A stretch of 64,000 nucleotides of DNA from Acidobacteriota bacterium (lineage in GTDB: Bacteria; Acidobacteriota; Vicinamibacteria; Vicinamibacterales; CAVVIG01), in NCBI GenBank assembly GCA_003222395.1, contig QHWB01000035.1:124001-188000 (forward strand), written 5' to 3'. The position numbers and the translations under genes were made by a program. Under the pieces are notes generated by a model. The model was not told the DNA's origin. It saw only the letters and a list, made by a program, of their open reading frames with translations, and made no database searches. Position 1 is the first letter of the stretch. Every line of letters begins with the position of its first letter. Below are positions 16,367 through 24,367 of the stretch, one piece after another.

Positions 16367-16936
16367 TCAGCCGAGCGGTGCGGGCTTCCTCGTCGTGATC
16401 GCGATCGGTCTGCACACCTCTCGATTGATCATCGCGTTGTAGCAGTCGTCGTTCGCCTCGCTGCTCCGGAAATAGAACGCCATCAGGTCGGCCACGACGT
16501 GCTGGCCGAGTGGGCGGGGCGGCAGGCCGCGGACGCCGGCTTTCGCGAACGCGGCGTCGAGGATCGCGCGGCGCGACTCGACGTCGAGCGCCGACCACGC
16601 GCCGCCCTTTGCGCGGGCCTCCTTGTCGAGCGCGGTGAGCTGCGCGTTGTATACCGGCACCGGCGTCCGATCGGATTTCTGCAGGCGCGGGTGCCCGTAG
16701 CCATGGGCCAGCGCCACGCCCTCCCGGTACCCGCGCGTCCACGCGACGAACCGCTCTACGATCGCCCGAACGCGTGCCGTTCCCAGAGACGAGGGCAGCA
16801 CCGTCGTTGCGATCTCGCGCAACGTCGCGACTGCGTCCGGCGTCAGCTCGCTCGGTTGAGCGAGAAGCCGCACGCGGTGCAGCGGCCACGACGCCGTCAC
16901 CGACGCGATCCATTGAAGTAGTGTTCGGCGTTTCAT
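16367..16936 (-). CDS. Gluconate 2-dehydrogenase subunit 3-like protein with Tat signal
   Basis: The ATG at 16936 gives MKRRTLLQWIASVTA, a twin-arginine type leader; a longer start at 16960 would hide it. The 189-residue protein has the helical subunit-3 layout, with LTPDAVATLREIATTVLPSSLG near the mature start and an AFYFRSSEANDDCYNA segment near the end. Subunit 3 escorts and stabilises the FAD subunit, here the GMC protein encoded downstream. The last residues (APLG) and stop lie in a REP-like repeat, so the original C-terminus may have been altered. The start region shares a symmetrical -10 box with the divergent radical SAM gene. Confidence 0.75.
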   Translation of the reverse strand: MKRRTLLQWIASVTASWPLHRVRLLAQPSELTPDAVATLREIATTVLPSSLGTARVRAIVERFVAWTRGYREGVALAHGYGHPRLQKSDRTPVPVYNAQLTALDKEARAKGGAWSALDVESRRAILDAAFAKAGVRGLPPRPLGQHVVADLMAFYFRSSEANDDCYNAMINREVCRPIAITTRKPAPLG

Positions 16937-16962
16937 ACGATGCCGGATTATAGTGGACAACC
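16937..16962. promoter_or_regulatory. Divergent promoter with one shared -10 box
   Basis: Only 26 bp separate the two start codons. ATTATAGT at 16947-16954 reads TATAAT on the minus strand (10 nt from the minus ATG) and TATAGT on the plus strand (8 nt from the plus ATG). There is no room for a Shine-Dalgarno on the plus side. Confidence 0.6.
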
Positions 16963-17946
16963 ATGGAAGCCATCTTCTCGGCGTGGGGACGGATCCTGAG
17001 CGGATACACGCCCGCTCTTTCGATTGAAATCACTCGTGAATGCCCGCTTCGCTGCCCCGGATGCTATGCGTACGGCGACGGCCACCTCGGCGGTGAGGTG
17101 ACGCTTCGGGAAGTGCGCGACTTCAAGGGCCAGGAGCTCGTCGACAAGTTCATGGAAGTCGTCGATCGGCACAAACCACTGCACGTCTCGATCGTCGGCG
17201 GCGAGCCGCTCGTGCGCTACCGCGAGCTCGATGTGATCCTGCCGATGCTGTCGAAGCGAGGCATCCACGCGCAGCTCGTCACCAGCGCGGTCCGCGAAAT
17301 CCCCAAACACTGGCGCGGTATCTTCCGGCTGTCGATCGTCGTCTCGATCGACGGCCTGCAGCCGGAGCACGACGCACGGCGGACGCCGGCGACGTACGAA
17401 CGAATTCTCAAACACATTCAGGGGCACACGATCACGGTCCACTGCACGATTACGCGCCAGCAGGTTCATCGTCCGGGCTACATCGACGAGTTCCTTCGCA
17501 TCTGGTCGGCGCGGCCCGAGGTCGAGAAAATCTGGATCAGCCTTTACACGCCGCAGATCGGCGAGGTGTCCGATGAGCGCCTTCGTCCCGCCGATCGCGA
17601 GATGGTCGTGAACGATCTGCACGCGCTCCGACTCAGATATCCGAAGCTGGCGCTTCCGAAAGGCTTGATCGACGTTTACGCGGAGCCACCCGAGTCGCCG
17701 GACGAATGCGTCTTCGCGCGGACGACGACGGTATTTTCAGCGGATCTCAAGACGAGGGTCACGCCGTGCCAGTACGGCGGCGCTCCAGACTGCAGCCAGT
17801 GTGGCTGCATCGCGTCGGCGGGCCTCGCAGCCGTCGCGCGGCATCAGCTCTTCGGCTTCATTCCGGTCGGAACGATCTTCAACGGCTCGCTGAAGGTCGG
17901 CCAGCGCGTGAAGCGTCTGCGTCCGGCAGAACCCTCTATCGCGTAA
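16963..17946 (+). CDS. Radical SAM protein with C-terminal cysteine cluster
   Basis: The protein has 327 residues. The radical SAM cluster motif CPLRCPGCYAYG is at about residues 28-39, the SAM-contacting VGGEPL follows, and VSIDGLQPEHDA is the middle strand typical of the heme-biosynthesis/SPASM branch. Near the C-terminus CVFAR, TPCQYG and CSQCGC provide six cysteines for an auxiliary cluster or zinc site. The enzyme should cleave SAM to a 5'-deoxyadenosyl radical. The substrate is unknown and no short precursor peptide is visible nearby. The next radical SAM gene begins 3 nt after the stop, implying a two-enzyme operon. Confidence 0.82.
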   Translation: MEAIFSAWGRILSGYTPALSIEITRECPLRCPGCYAYGDGHLGGEVTLREVRDFKGQELVDKFMEVVDRHKPLHVSIVGGEPLVRYRELDVILPMLSKRGIHAQLVTSAVREIPKHWRGIFRLSIVVSIDGLQPEHDARRTPATYERILKHIQGHTITVHCTITRQQVHRPGYIDEFLRIWSARPEVEKIWISLYTPQIGEVSDERLRPADREMVVNDLHALRLRYPKLALPKGLIDVYAEPPESPDECVFARTTTVFSADLKTRVTPCQYGGAPDCSQCGCIASAGLAAVARHQLFGFIPVGTIFNGSLKVGQRVKRLRPAEPSIA

Positions 17947-17949
17947 GGT

Positions 17950-18972
17950 ATGATTTTTCGCTTGGCGCTTCTCACGACCGCAAACCGTAAGGCGCGATCC
18001 GCACGGGAGCTCGTGCGCGGGCTCGTGCACACGGCGCATCCACTCCTCGTGCAGATCATCCCGATCCGCCGCTGCAACATCGACTGCGGCTACTGCAACG
18101 AGTACGACAAGGTGTCGCCGCCGGTGCCGGGCGACGTCCTGAAGCGGCGCATCGACAAGCTCGCCACGCTCGGCACGTCGGTCGTCGCGTTCAGCGGCGG
18201 CGAGCCGATGCTGCATCCCGATCTCGACGATCTCATCCGCCACATTCGCGCGCGCGGCATGATGGCCGGCCTCATCACCAACGGCTACTTCCTGGTTCCG
18301 AAGCGAATTCAGGAGCTGAACGACGCGGGGCTCGATTTCCTGCAGATCAGCATCGACAACGTCGAACCGGACGACGTGTCGAAAAAAAGCCTGCGGGTAC
18401 TCGACCGGAAGCTGCAGGACCTGAAGACGTTCGCGGCGTTCGACGTCAACATCAACTCGGTGCTCGGCGGCGGGATCAGAAATCCGGAAGATGCGCGGAC
18501 GATCAACACGCGCGCGCGTCAGCTCGGCTTCTCGACCTCAATCGGCATCATTCACGACGGATCGGGACGACTGAAGCCGCTCCGCGCCGTCGAGCGCAAG
18601 GTGTACGACGACGTGTCGGCCGCAATCAACGGCGCCAGCCAGGTGCTGAAAAATCTCTATTCAGGAATCCGCAGCTTCCAGGACAACCTCGCGGACGGCA
18701 AGCCGAACGACTGGCGCTGCCGCGCGGGCGCGCGTTACCTGTACGTGTGCGAAGACGGCCTGGTGCATTACTGCTCGCAGCAACGCGGCTACCCCGCCGT
18801 CCCGCTCGAGACCTACACGATCGACGACATCCGCCGCGAGTTCGCGACGCCAAAACCGTGCGCGCCGTACTGCACGGTCGGCTGCGTGCATCGCGTGTCG
18901 ACGATGGACTTTTGGAGAAGCCCGCAGGAAGTTGGAAGTTTGAAGTCAGAAGTCAGAAGTCAGAAAGTTTGA
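17950..18972 (+). CDS. Radical SAM protein with SPASM-like C-terminus
   Basis: The protein has 340 residues. The cluster motif CNIDCGYCNEYD is at about residues 39-50, FSGGEPMLHPDLD follows and LQISIDNVEPDD lies in the barrel. C-terminal cysteines in WRCRAGARYLYVCEDG, VHYCSQ and APYCTVGC resemble a SPASM/twitch auxiliary cluster. The protein may act in the same pathway as the radical SAM protein just upstream. The last 14 residues (EVGSLKSEVRSQKV) are encoded by AGAAGTC heptamers and are probably an added tail. The stop is 2 nt before the convergent PLD gene's stop. Confidence 0.82.
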   Translation: MIFRLALLTTANRKARSARELVRGLVHTAHPLLVQIIPIRRCNIDCGYCNEYDKVSPPVPGDVLKRRIDKLATLGTSVVAFSGGEPMLHPDLDDLIRHIRARGMMAGLITNGYFLVPKRIQELNDAGLDFLQISIDNVEPDDVSKKSLRVLDRKLQDLKTFAAFDVNINSVLGGGIRNPEDARTINTRARQLGFSTSIGIIHDGSGRLKPLRAVERKVYDDVSAAINGASQVLKNLYSGIRSFQDNLADGKPNDWRCRAGARYLYVCEDGLVHYCSQQRGYPAVPLETYTIDDIRREFATPKPCAPYCTVGCVHRVSTMDFWRSPQEVGSLKSEVRSQKV

Positions 18973-18974
18973 AG
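18938..18974. repeat. AGAAGTC heptamer array
   Basis: Units GAAGTTT, GAAGTCA, GAAGTCA, GAAGTCA and GAAAGTTT-like remnants form a short tandem array that encodes the C-terminal tail of the radical SAM protein. Confidence 0.65.
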
Positions 18975-19853
18975 TCACGCCGCCTGTTTCTTCCCTTTCT
19001 TCTGCTCCTTCTTTCCGCTGTCGGTCTGCGCCCAGTCGCGCTCGAACACTTCTTTCATCTCGCGCACCATGGCTCGGTCGGTGACGATGATGCCCACCTC
19101 GCGCCGCTTCTCCAGCTCCAGCTTGCGGAGGCTCTGACTGCCGATGAAGGCGCGGCGTCCGTCGCGGATGATGGCGCGGATGTGGAGGTGCTTGCCCGGA
19201 AACTTCTCGTATTTCAGATTCCACTTGTCCTCGACCTTGCCGATGATCTTCAGCTCGACGCCGGCCTTCTGCCGCGCCGTGATGAGGCGGAGCATCGAAT
19301 CGTCGCTCAGCTTCGGGTCGTAGATCAGCAACTGTCGGCGCGCCCCCTTGATGAAGCGCGCGAGCCGCTCGCGCGCATTTTCGGGGCTCACCACGAATCG
19401 ACCGTTGGCGGGCAGATACTGCTGGCGCTCGAAGTCGGCCTCGAACAGCTTCTCCGCTTCGGCCACCAGCTTCTCGTTCTTCGTGATGAGGCCGAAGCTG
19501 CGGCTCTTCGCGATGTCGAGGCCGGTGAAGTTGAAGCCGTACAGGTGCAGGACGCGGCCGTCGATGATCGTCATCTTGCCGTGATACCGCACGAGGTCGT
19601 CGGCGGTACGCGACACGGTCACGCCACCCTCGAGCAGGTGCATTTCGAGCTTGCGAAGGCTCTTCGTTCCGCCGCGATTCTGATGCGCTGTCAGCGCGCG
19701 GACATGGACGCCGCGCTTCACGGCGTTTTCCAGCGCGCGCGCGATCTCCATGCGATCCAGCCGGAAGATCAGGATGTCGATGCTTTTGCGCGCACCCGTG
19801 ATGGCGCTGACGATGGGAGCGATGCCGGCTTCCGGCTGAACGATGAGCTTCAT
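18975..19853 (-). CDS. Phospholipase D-like protein (two PLD motifs, second one degenerate)
   Basis: The protein has 292 residues with a duplicated PLD fold and no signal peptide. The first motif is VRYHGKMTIIDGRVLHLYGFNF (HxK...D) at about residues 88-110. The second is HLHIRAIIRDGRRAFIGSQSL, where the lysine of HxK is replaced by arginine. Families with this layout include cardiolipin synthases, nucleases and uncharacterised cytoplasmic PLD proteins. The altered second motif makes catalysis uncertain. The C-terminal tail is lysine-rich (GKKEQKKGKKQAA). Its 5' side is next to a REP-like pair; no obvious promoter is seen. Confidence 0.78.
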   Translation of the reverse strand: MKLIVQPEAGIAPIVSAITGARKSIDILIFRLDRMEIARALENAVKRGVHVRALTAHQNRGGTKSLRKLEMHLLEGGVTVSRTADDLVRYHGKMTIIDGRVLHLYGFNFTGLDIAKSRSFGLITKNEKLVAEAEKLFEADFERQQYLPANGRFVVSPENARERLARFIKGARRQLLIYDPKLSDDSMLRLITARQKAGVELKIIGKVEDKWNLKYEKFPGKHLHIRAIIRDGRRAFIGSQSLRKLELEKRREVGIIVTDRAMVREMKEVFERDWAQTDSGKKEQKKGKKQAA

Positions 19854-19904
19854 CGCAGCTCAGGAACAGCAAGTTCCTCGCCATCAGCCACGCTTGCGAA
19901 CGCC

Positions 19905-19987
19905 GCCCGCCTGAAAAGGTCGCGCTACAGTCCGCCGCGCCTGCACGCTCGGGCTACGACCTCGTAGCGCGAGGCTTTAGCCGAGCG
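19905..19987. repeat. REP-like hairpin pair
   Basis: CCGCCTGAAAAGGTCGCGCTAC and GTAGCGCGAGGCTTTAGCCGAGCGG face each other across about 30 bp. The second unit starts with GTAG, as in REPs mobilised by RAYT-type transposases. It lies between the PLD gene and the TonB receptor 3' end. Confidence 0.8.
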
Positions 19988-19992
19988 GCGCC

Positions 19993-22386
19993 TTATCGCC
20001 CGGAAAACCGGACGCGGATCCCCCCATTGATGAGCCGCGGCGAGCCGATGGTCGTCGGCAGCGTGCCGACGAAGTACGTCTGATCGAAAACGTTCTCCAC
20101 CCCAAAGAACGCTTCGACGTTTCTCACAATCGTCCGCGTCGCCGAGAAATCAACGATGGTGTAGCCGGGGAGTCCGGGCGCCGCCGACGCCGCATAGCCC
20201 GCGTCGCTCAGCGCAGGCGCCGGAATGACCCGGGAGTTCTGGTCGTCGTCGAACTGCATGCCGAGCACCATGATGCCGAACGCGACGCTGGCGATTTTCG
20301 GGTCGGAATACGTGAGGTGCGCCGAGCCGCGATGCTTCGGAACCTGCGGCAGGAACTTGCCGACGAGCGACGCGTTCGTCAGACCGCCATCGGTGACCGT
20401 CGCCTGATTGTAGAGATAGCCACCCGAAACCTTCCACGACGTGCCGATGCGGTATTCGAGATCGCTCTGCACGCCCCAGATGCGCGTGCCGCCGAGGTTC
20501 TGCCGCTGCTGCGTGACGTTGGCGCCGACCTGCGCGATCGTCACGTTCGACACCGGATTGATGACGCGGTTGTCGTACCACGTCGTGCGGATCGTGAGGT
20601 CGCGCAGCGGCGCGATGCTCACGCCCGCTTCGCCGCCGACCAGGCGCTCGGGACCGAGCTGATCGTTGGCGAGGGTGAGCACCGTGCCGACGCGGAACTG
20701 ACGGTAGAGCTCGTTGAGCGTCGGCGCGCGGAATCCGGCGCCGATGTCTCCCCATGCGCTGATCCACGGCGCGAGCTGATAACGCACGGCCGCGCGCGGG
20801 CTGACAACGGTGTCGTCGCGATCCTGCAGGCACGTCGGCGGAGCGCCGCCGGTCGCCAAGCACGCGGGCTTGTTGTTGACCGCGGTCCCGGCGATCACCG
20901 CCGTCTCCAGGTTGTGCGGGTCGTAGTTCTTCCAGTGATCGACGCGCGCGGCCAGCGTCAAGGTCATTTTCGGCAACGGCGTGACGATGTCCTGCGCGTA
21001 CGCGCCGATGCTGCGCTGCGTGCCGCCCGACACCCGCTGCAGCGCAAGGACGGCGTTCTGCACCGGCGGCGTGACCGGACCGGGTGCGGCGTTGTACGAA
21101 TCCTCCTGGCTGTCGCCGTCGACCCACCGGTAATCGGTGCCGGCCGTGAAGTAGTTCCAGGAGCCGAGCGCCTTGCCCCACTGCACCATCGCGCCGCCGG
21201 CGTTGGTCGGCACGCGCTGGTCGACGGTCAGGCGCACGATGCTGCGCGCCGCCACTGTAGCCGACGGCGCCGTCACCGCGAGAAACGTGCTGTGAAAGTT
21301 CTCGAAATCGCCGAACACGCTCGCCTGCAGATCGCTTTCATCGGGCATCCGGACGCGGACGCCGCCGCTCGCCGACTTCCAGCGCGTGTCGTTCACCTCG
21401 TTGATCTTGCCGTTGCCGCGATCTTCGCTGAAGTAGCCGGTGCGGAAGAATGCCTTCACGCGATCGGTGGCGCTGTAGTCGAACTTGACGTTGAAGTTGC
21501 GGTACGTGACGGTCGCGTTGTTGTCGATGATCCCCTTTTCGCTCGGCGCGACGATCGGGAATCCGTCCGTATCGAACATGCTGCCGTCGACGCCGACGCC
21601 GAGCCTGTCCCAGACGTCGCTGCCGATGAAGTCGAACTTCGGGCTGTTGTGGTTGCCGTACTGCGGTTTGAGCTCGAACGTGCGCCGCGCAGGACGCGCG
21701 CCGACGATGTTGATGACGCCGCCCATCGCGTAGTTGCCGTACAGGCTCGAGCTGCTGCCGTCCACCACCTCGATCCGATCGGTGCTCTCCAGCGGCACGC
21801 GCGTCCAGTACACCCAGCCGCCGAACGGATCGTTGAACGGCGCCCCGTCGACGAGGACGAGCGTCCGGCTCACGCCGCTCGGCCCGATGCCGCGCAGCGA
21901 CACACCCTGCGACGTCGGGTGCGACGACAGGCTGCTCGTCCGGCGGAACAGGCTGAACGTGGGAATCTGCCGCAGGACGTCGTCGGCCACTACCGCCGGC
22001 GACGATTTGATGTCGTCGCTCGTCAGCACGCTGACGCTCGCAGGGATGTCGCCGGCCCGCTGCTCGCTGCGCGCGGGCGTCACCGTCACGGTTTCGAGAA
22101 TCGCAGCGGGCGATACGACGATCTCGAGCTCGCGGGCGCGGTCGCTCGTCGACACGCGCGCGGTCTTTTCGGCGAAGCCGCCCGCGCGAACGACGAGCGT
22201 CACGTCCTCGCCGTCGGGCGTATCGACCGAGAAGCGGCCGTCCGGACCGGTCACGGTCTGCCGCTCGGCGCCGGACGCCGGCTTGATGACGACCGCGGCG
22301 CCGACGACGGCGCCGCCGACTGAGTCGCGGACGACGCCGGTCAGAGGCGTCGCCGCCGCAAGAACGAAGAACAGTGCAGCAATCAC
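19993..22386 (-). CDS. TonB-dependent outer-membrane receptor
   Basis: The protein has 797 residues with a signal peptide (MIAALFFVLAAATPLTG). A carboxypeptidase-regulatory-like domain follows (about 18-95: GVVRDSVGGAVVGAAVVI), then a TonB box/plug region (ETVTVTPAR, DVLRQIPTFSL, SLRGIGPSGVSRTLVLVDGAPFND, GSSSSLYGNYAMGGVINI). The 22-strand barrel ends ...LINGGIRVRFSGR, with a terminal aromatic/charged end. Such receptors import siderophores, cobalamin or glycans using TonB energy; the ligand cannot be read here. The start region has a purine-rich Shine-Dalgarno (GGAGAAAAAGAGG). The downstream neighbour is a REP pair. Confidence 0.9.
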   Translation of the reverse strand: MIAALFFVLAAATPLTGVVRDSVGGAVVGAAVVIKPASGAERQTVTGPDGRFSVDTPDGEDVTLVVRAGGFAEKTARVSTSDRARELEIVVSPAAILETVTVTPARSEQRAGDIPASVSVLTSDDIKSSPAVVADDVLRQIPTFSLFRRTSSLSSHPTSQGVSLRGIGPSGVSRTLVLVDGAPFNDPFGGWVYWTRVPLESTDRIEVVDGSSSSLYGNYAMGGVINIVGARPARRTFELKPQYGNHNSPKFDFIGSDVWDRLGVGVDGSMFDTDGFPIVAPSEKGIIDNNATVTYRNFNVKFDYSATDRVKAFFRTGYFSEDRGNGKINEVNDTRWKSASGGVRVRMPDESDLQASVFGDFENFHSTFLAVTAPSATVAARSIVRLTVDQRVPTNAGGAMVQWGKALGSWNYFTAGTDYRWVDGDSQEDSYNAAPGPVTPPVQNAVLALQRVSGGTQRSIGAYAQDIVTPLPKMTLTLAARVDHWKNYDPHNLETAVIAGTAVNNKPACLATGGAPPTCLQDRDDTVVSPRAAVRYQLAPWISAWGDIGAGFRAPTLNELYRQFRVGTVLTLANDQLGPERLVGGEAGVSIAPLRDLTIRTTWYDNRVINPVSNVTIAQVGANVTQQRQNLGGTRIWGVQSDLEYRIGTSWKVSGGYLYNQATVTDGGLTNASLVGKFLPQVPKHRGSAHLTYSDPKIASVAFGIMVLGMQFDDDQNSRVIPAPALSDAGYAASAAPGLPGYTIVDFSATRTIVRNVEAFFGVENVFDQTYFVGTLPTTIGSPRLINGGIRVRFSGR

Positions 22387-22407
22387 CGTGGTCCTCTTTT
22401 TCTCCGA

Positions 22408-24306
22408 TTATCCGCTCCGCCCGGTGGCGGCGCGTGGATTCAATGAAAACGCGATCAGCGCCGCATCTTCGCCGGCGCCGGTCGCGATGACGACGAACTG
22501 GCGCCCGGCGGCGGACCGATAGGTCATCGGCGTGCCGTTCGCGCGCCGGGCGAGGGCCTGGCGCCACAGCTCGGCGCCGGTCGACGAGTCGAGCGCATGC
22601 AGTGCGGCGTCGCCGCCGCCGGCGAACACGAGTCCGCCGGCCGTCGCCAGCACGCCGGGTGCGCCGGCGACGCCGAGCGACGCCGGCATGGCAACGCCGT
22701 TCAGCGCCGGATGGCGGCGCAGCGACGGCGTGTCACCGAATGGCACGCGCCACGCGATGGCGCCGCGATTGAGATCGATGGCGACGATGTGGCCGTACGG
22801 CGGTTTCAGCAGCGGGATGCCGTTCATGAACTCGGCGTTGGTGTCGCCGACGCGCACCAGATCGGCATCGACTTCGTCGGCGCGCGGGTTCGCGCTCGAT
22901 CGATCGGGCTTGCCGACGCGGCCGATGTTCGCCTGGTTGGTCGTCTTCACGAACAGCAACCCCGACCGTGGATCGAACGCGGCGCCGCCCCAGTTCGCGC
23001 CGCCGATGATGCCCGGACGCTGCACGGTGCCTTGCAAACTTGGCGGCGTGAACAGCGGGCCGATGCGGTACTTCTGCAGTTCTTTCTGCGCCGCCGCCTT
23101 CAGCTCTGGCGTGAGATCGAACGCGTCCTCGAGCGTGACCCCCTGCTCGGTGAAGGGCGGCGGCTTGGTCGGGAACGGCTGCGTCGGCCAGGCCTGCTCA
23201 CCCGGCACGTCGCTCGCCGGTACCGGACGCTCTTCAATCGGCCAGACCGGCTTGCCGGTCACACGATCGAAAACGAAGGCAAGGCCCTGTTTGGTGAGCT
23301 GCACGACGGCGTCGATCGATCGACCGTCGACTTTGATCGATGCGAGACTGGGCGGCGACGGATTGTCGTAATCCCACAGCCCGTGATGGATCAGCTGATA
23401 GTGCCACTTGCGCTGGCCGGTCGCGGCGTCGAGACAAACGATCGATTCGGCGAAGAGGTTTTGGCCCGGACGCCGGCCGCCGAAGAAATCGTTGCTCGGC
23501 GTGCTGACCGGCAGATACAGCAGGCCTCGCTTGTCGTCGAGCGTCATCGGCGCCCACACGTTGGTGTGGCCGGTGTACGCCCACGAGTCGCTCTTCCACG
23601 TGTCGTTGCCGAACTCGCCGGGCTGCGGGACCGTGTGAAAGGTCCAGACCTGCTTCCCCGTACGCGCGCTGAACGCGCGGACGTCGCCCGGCGGATCGTT
23701 CTTATAGGCCAGGCGATCGCCGACGCCGTTGCCGAGGATCACGAGATCCCTGTAGACGATCGGCGGCGACGTGTTCGTGTAATGCTTCTTGTTGATCTCC
23801 CAGACGAGGCCTCGGCTTAGATCGATGCTGCCGCCGTCGCCGAACGCCTGGACGGGTTTGCCGGTTGCCGCATCGAGGCAGATCAGACGATACCGGCTGT
23901 TGAGAAACAGACGCAGCCTGCCCTCGTCTCGCCATGCGGCGATGCCCCGATGCACGTACCCGGTGCCGTTGGGCGGCTGGCCATCGACGTACGCTTTCGG
24001 ATCGTAGGACCAGATCTCTCGACCGCTGTCCGCGTCGAGCGCGACCACGCGGTTGTAGGGCGTGCTGAAATACAGTACGCCGTCGAGCATCAGCGGCGTC
24101 ACCTCGAACGATCCCGGGCGCGTGCCGTATTGCTCGAGGGCTCTTTCGCCGGTCGTCCATTCCCACGCGGGCGCGAGCTGCGACACGTTCGATCGGTTGA
24201 CGTCGGCAAGCGTCGAATACTTGCCGCCGCCCTGATCGCCGCCGTAGTAGGGCCACTCGACGATCGCCGCCGCGACCGCGAGCGCCGCAAGGAACTCTTT
24301 CGACAT
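22408..24306 (-). CDS. PQQ-type beta-propeller dehydrogenase (quinoprotein glucose-dehydrogenase-like)
   Basis: The protein has 632 residues with a hydrophobic N-terminus (about 1-16). The eight-bladed propeller has repeated W-motif blades such as WTTGERALEQYG, GREIWSYDPKAY, GKQVWTFHTVPQ and GAELWRQAL. Signature segments of membrane glucose/quinate quinoproteins are present: YTNTSPPIVYRDLVILGN, LIHHGLWDYDNPSPP, and GGANWGGAAFDPRSGLLFV. It would oxidise an alcohol or sugar in the periplasm with pyrroloquinoline quinone. The five membrane helices of E. coli Gcd are absent. PQQ synthesis genes are not in the window. The stop lies 22 bp before the receptor gene, so the two are probably one transcript. 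Confidence 0.82.
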   Translation of the reverse strand: MSKEFLAALAVAAAIVEWPYYGGDQGGGKYSTLADVNRSNVSQLAPAWEWTTGERALEQYGTRPGSFEVTPLMLDGVLYFSTPYNRVVALDADSGREIWSYDPKAYVDGQPPNGTGYVHRGIAAWRDEGRLRLFLNSRYRLICLDAATGKPVQAFGDGGSIDLSRGLVWEINKKHYTNTSPPIVYRDLVILGNGVGDRLAYKNDPPGDVRAFSARTGKQVWTFHTVPQPGEFGNDTWKSDSWAYTGHTNVWAPMTLDDKRGLLYLPVSTPSNDFFGGRRPGQNLFAESIVCLDAATGQRKWHYQLIHHGLWDYDNPSPPSLASIKVDGRSIDAVVQLTKQGLAFVFDRVTGKPVWPIEERPVPASDVPGEQAWPTQPFPTKPPPFTEQGVTLEDAFDLTPELKAAAQKELQKYRIGPLFTPPSLQGTVQRPGIIGGANWGGAAFDPRSGLLFVKTTNQANIGRVGKPDRSSANPRADEVDADLVRVGDTNAEFMNGIPLLKPPYGHIVAIDLNRGAIAWRVPFGDTPSLRRHPALNGVAMPASLGVAGAPGVLATAGGLVFAGGGDAALHALDSSTGAELWRQALARRANGTPMTYRSAAGRQFVVIATGAGEDAALIAFSLNPRAATGRSG

Positions 24307-24352
24307 TTCAGTAGCGTTTCAGCTAGCGATCGGCGTCGCGTCCAACCGGAGG

Positions 24353-24360
24353 ATTATAAT
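24353..24360. promoter_or_regulatory. Palindromic -10 box ATTATAAT shared by divergent genes
   Basis: ATTATAAT is its own reverse complement and offers TATAAT on both strands. On the plus strand it lies 7 nt from the ATG at 24368. On the minus strand it lies about 46 nt from the ATG of the quinoprotein gene. Confidence 0.55.
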
Positions 24361-24367
24361 GCGCGCC

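Noticed and set aside
16963-18972. RiPP biosynthetic cluster
   Set aside because: No precursor-like short frame with Cys/Gly-rich core, protease or exporter was seen within several kb of the radical SAM genes.
20317-22323. 668-codon plus-strand frame opposite the TonB receptor
   Set aside because: It is rich in R, A, D and H with no domain, and it mirrors the strongly matched receptor; it is a high-GC shadow frame. The same applies to long frames at 31352-33568 (+), 42709-45441 (-), 3674-5446 (-) and 8492-10999 (-).
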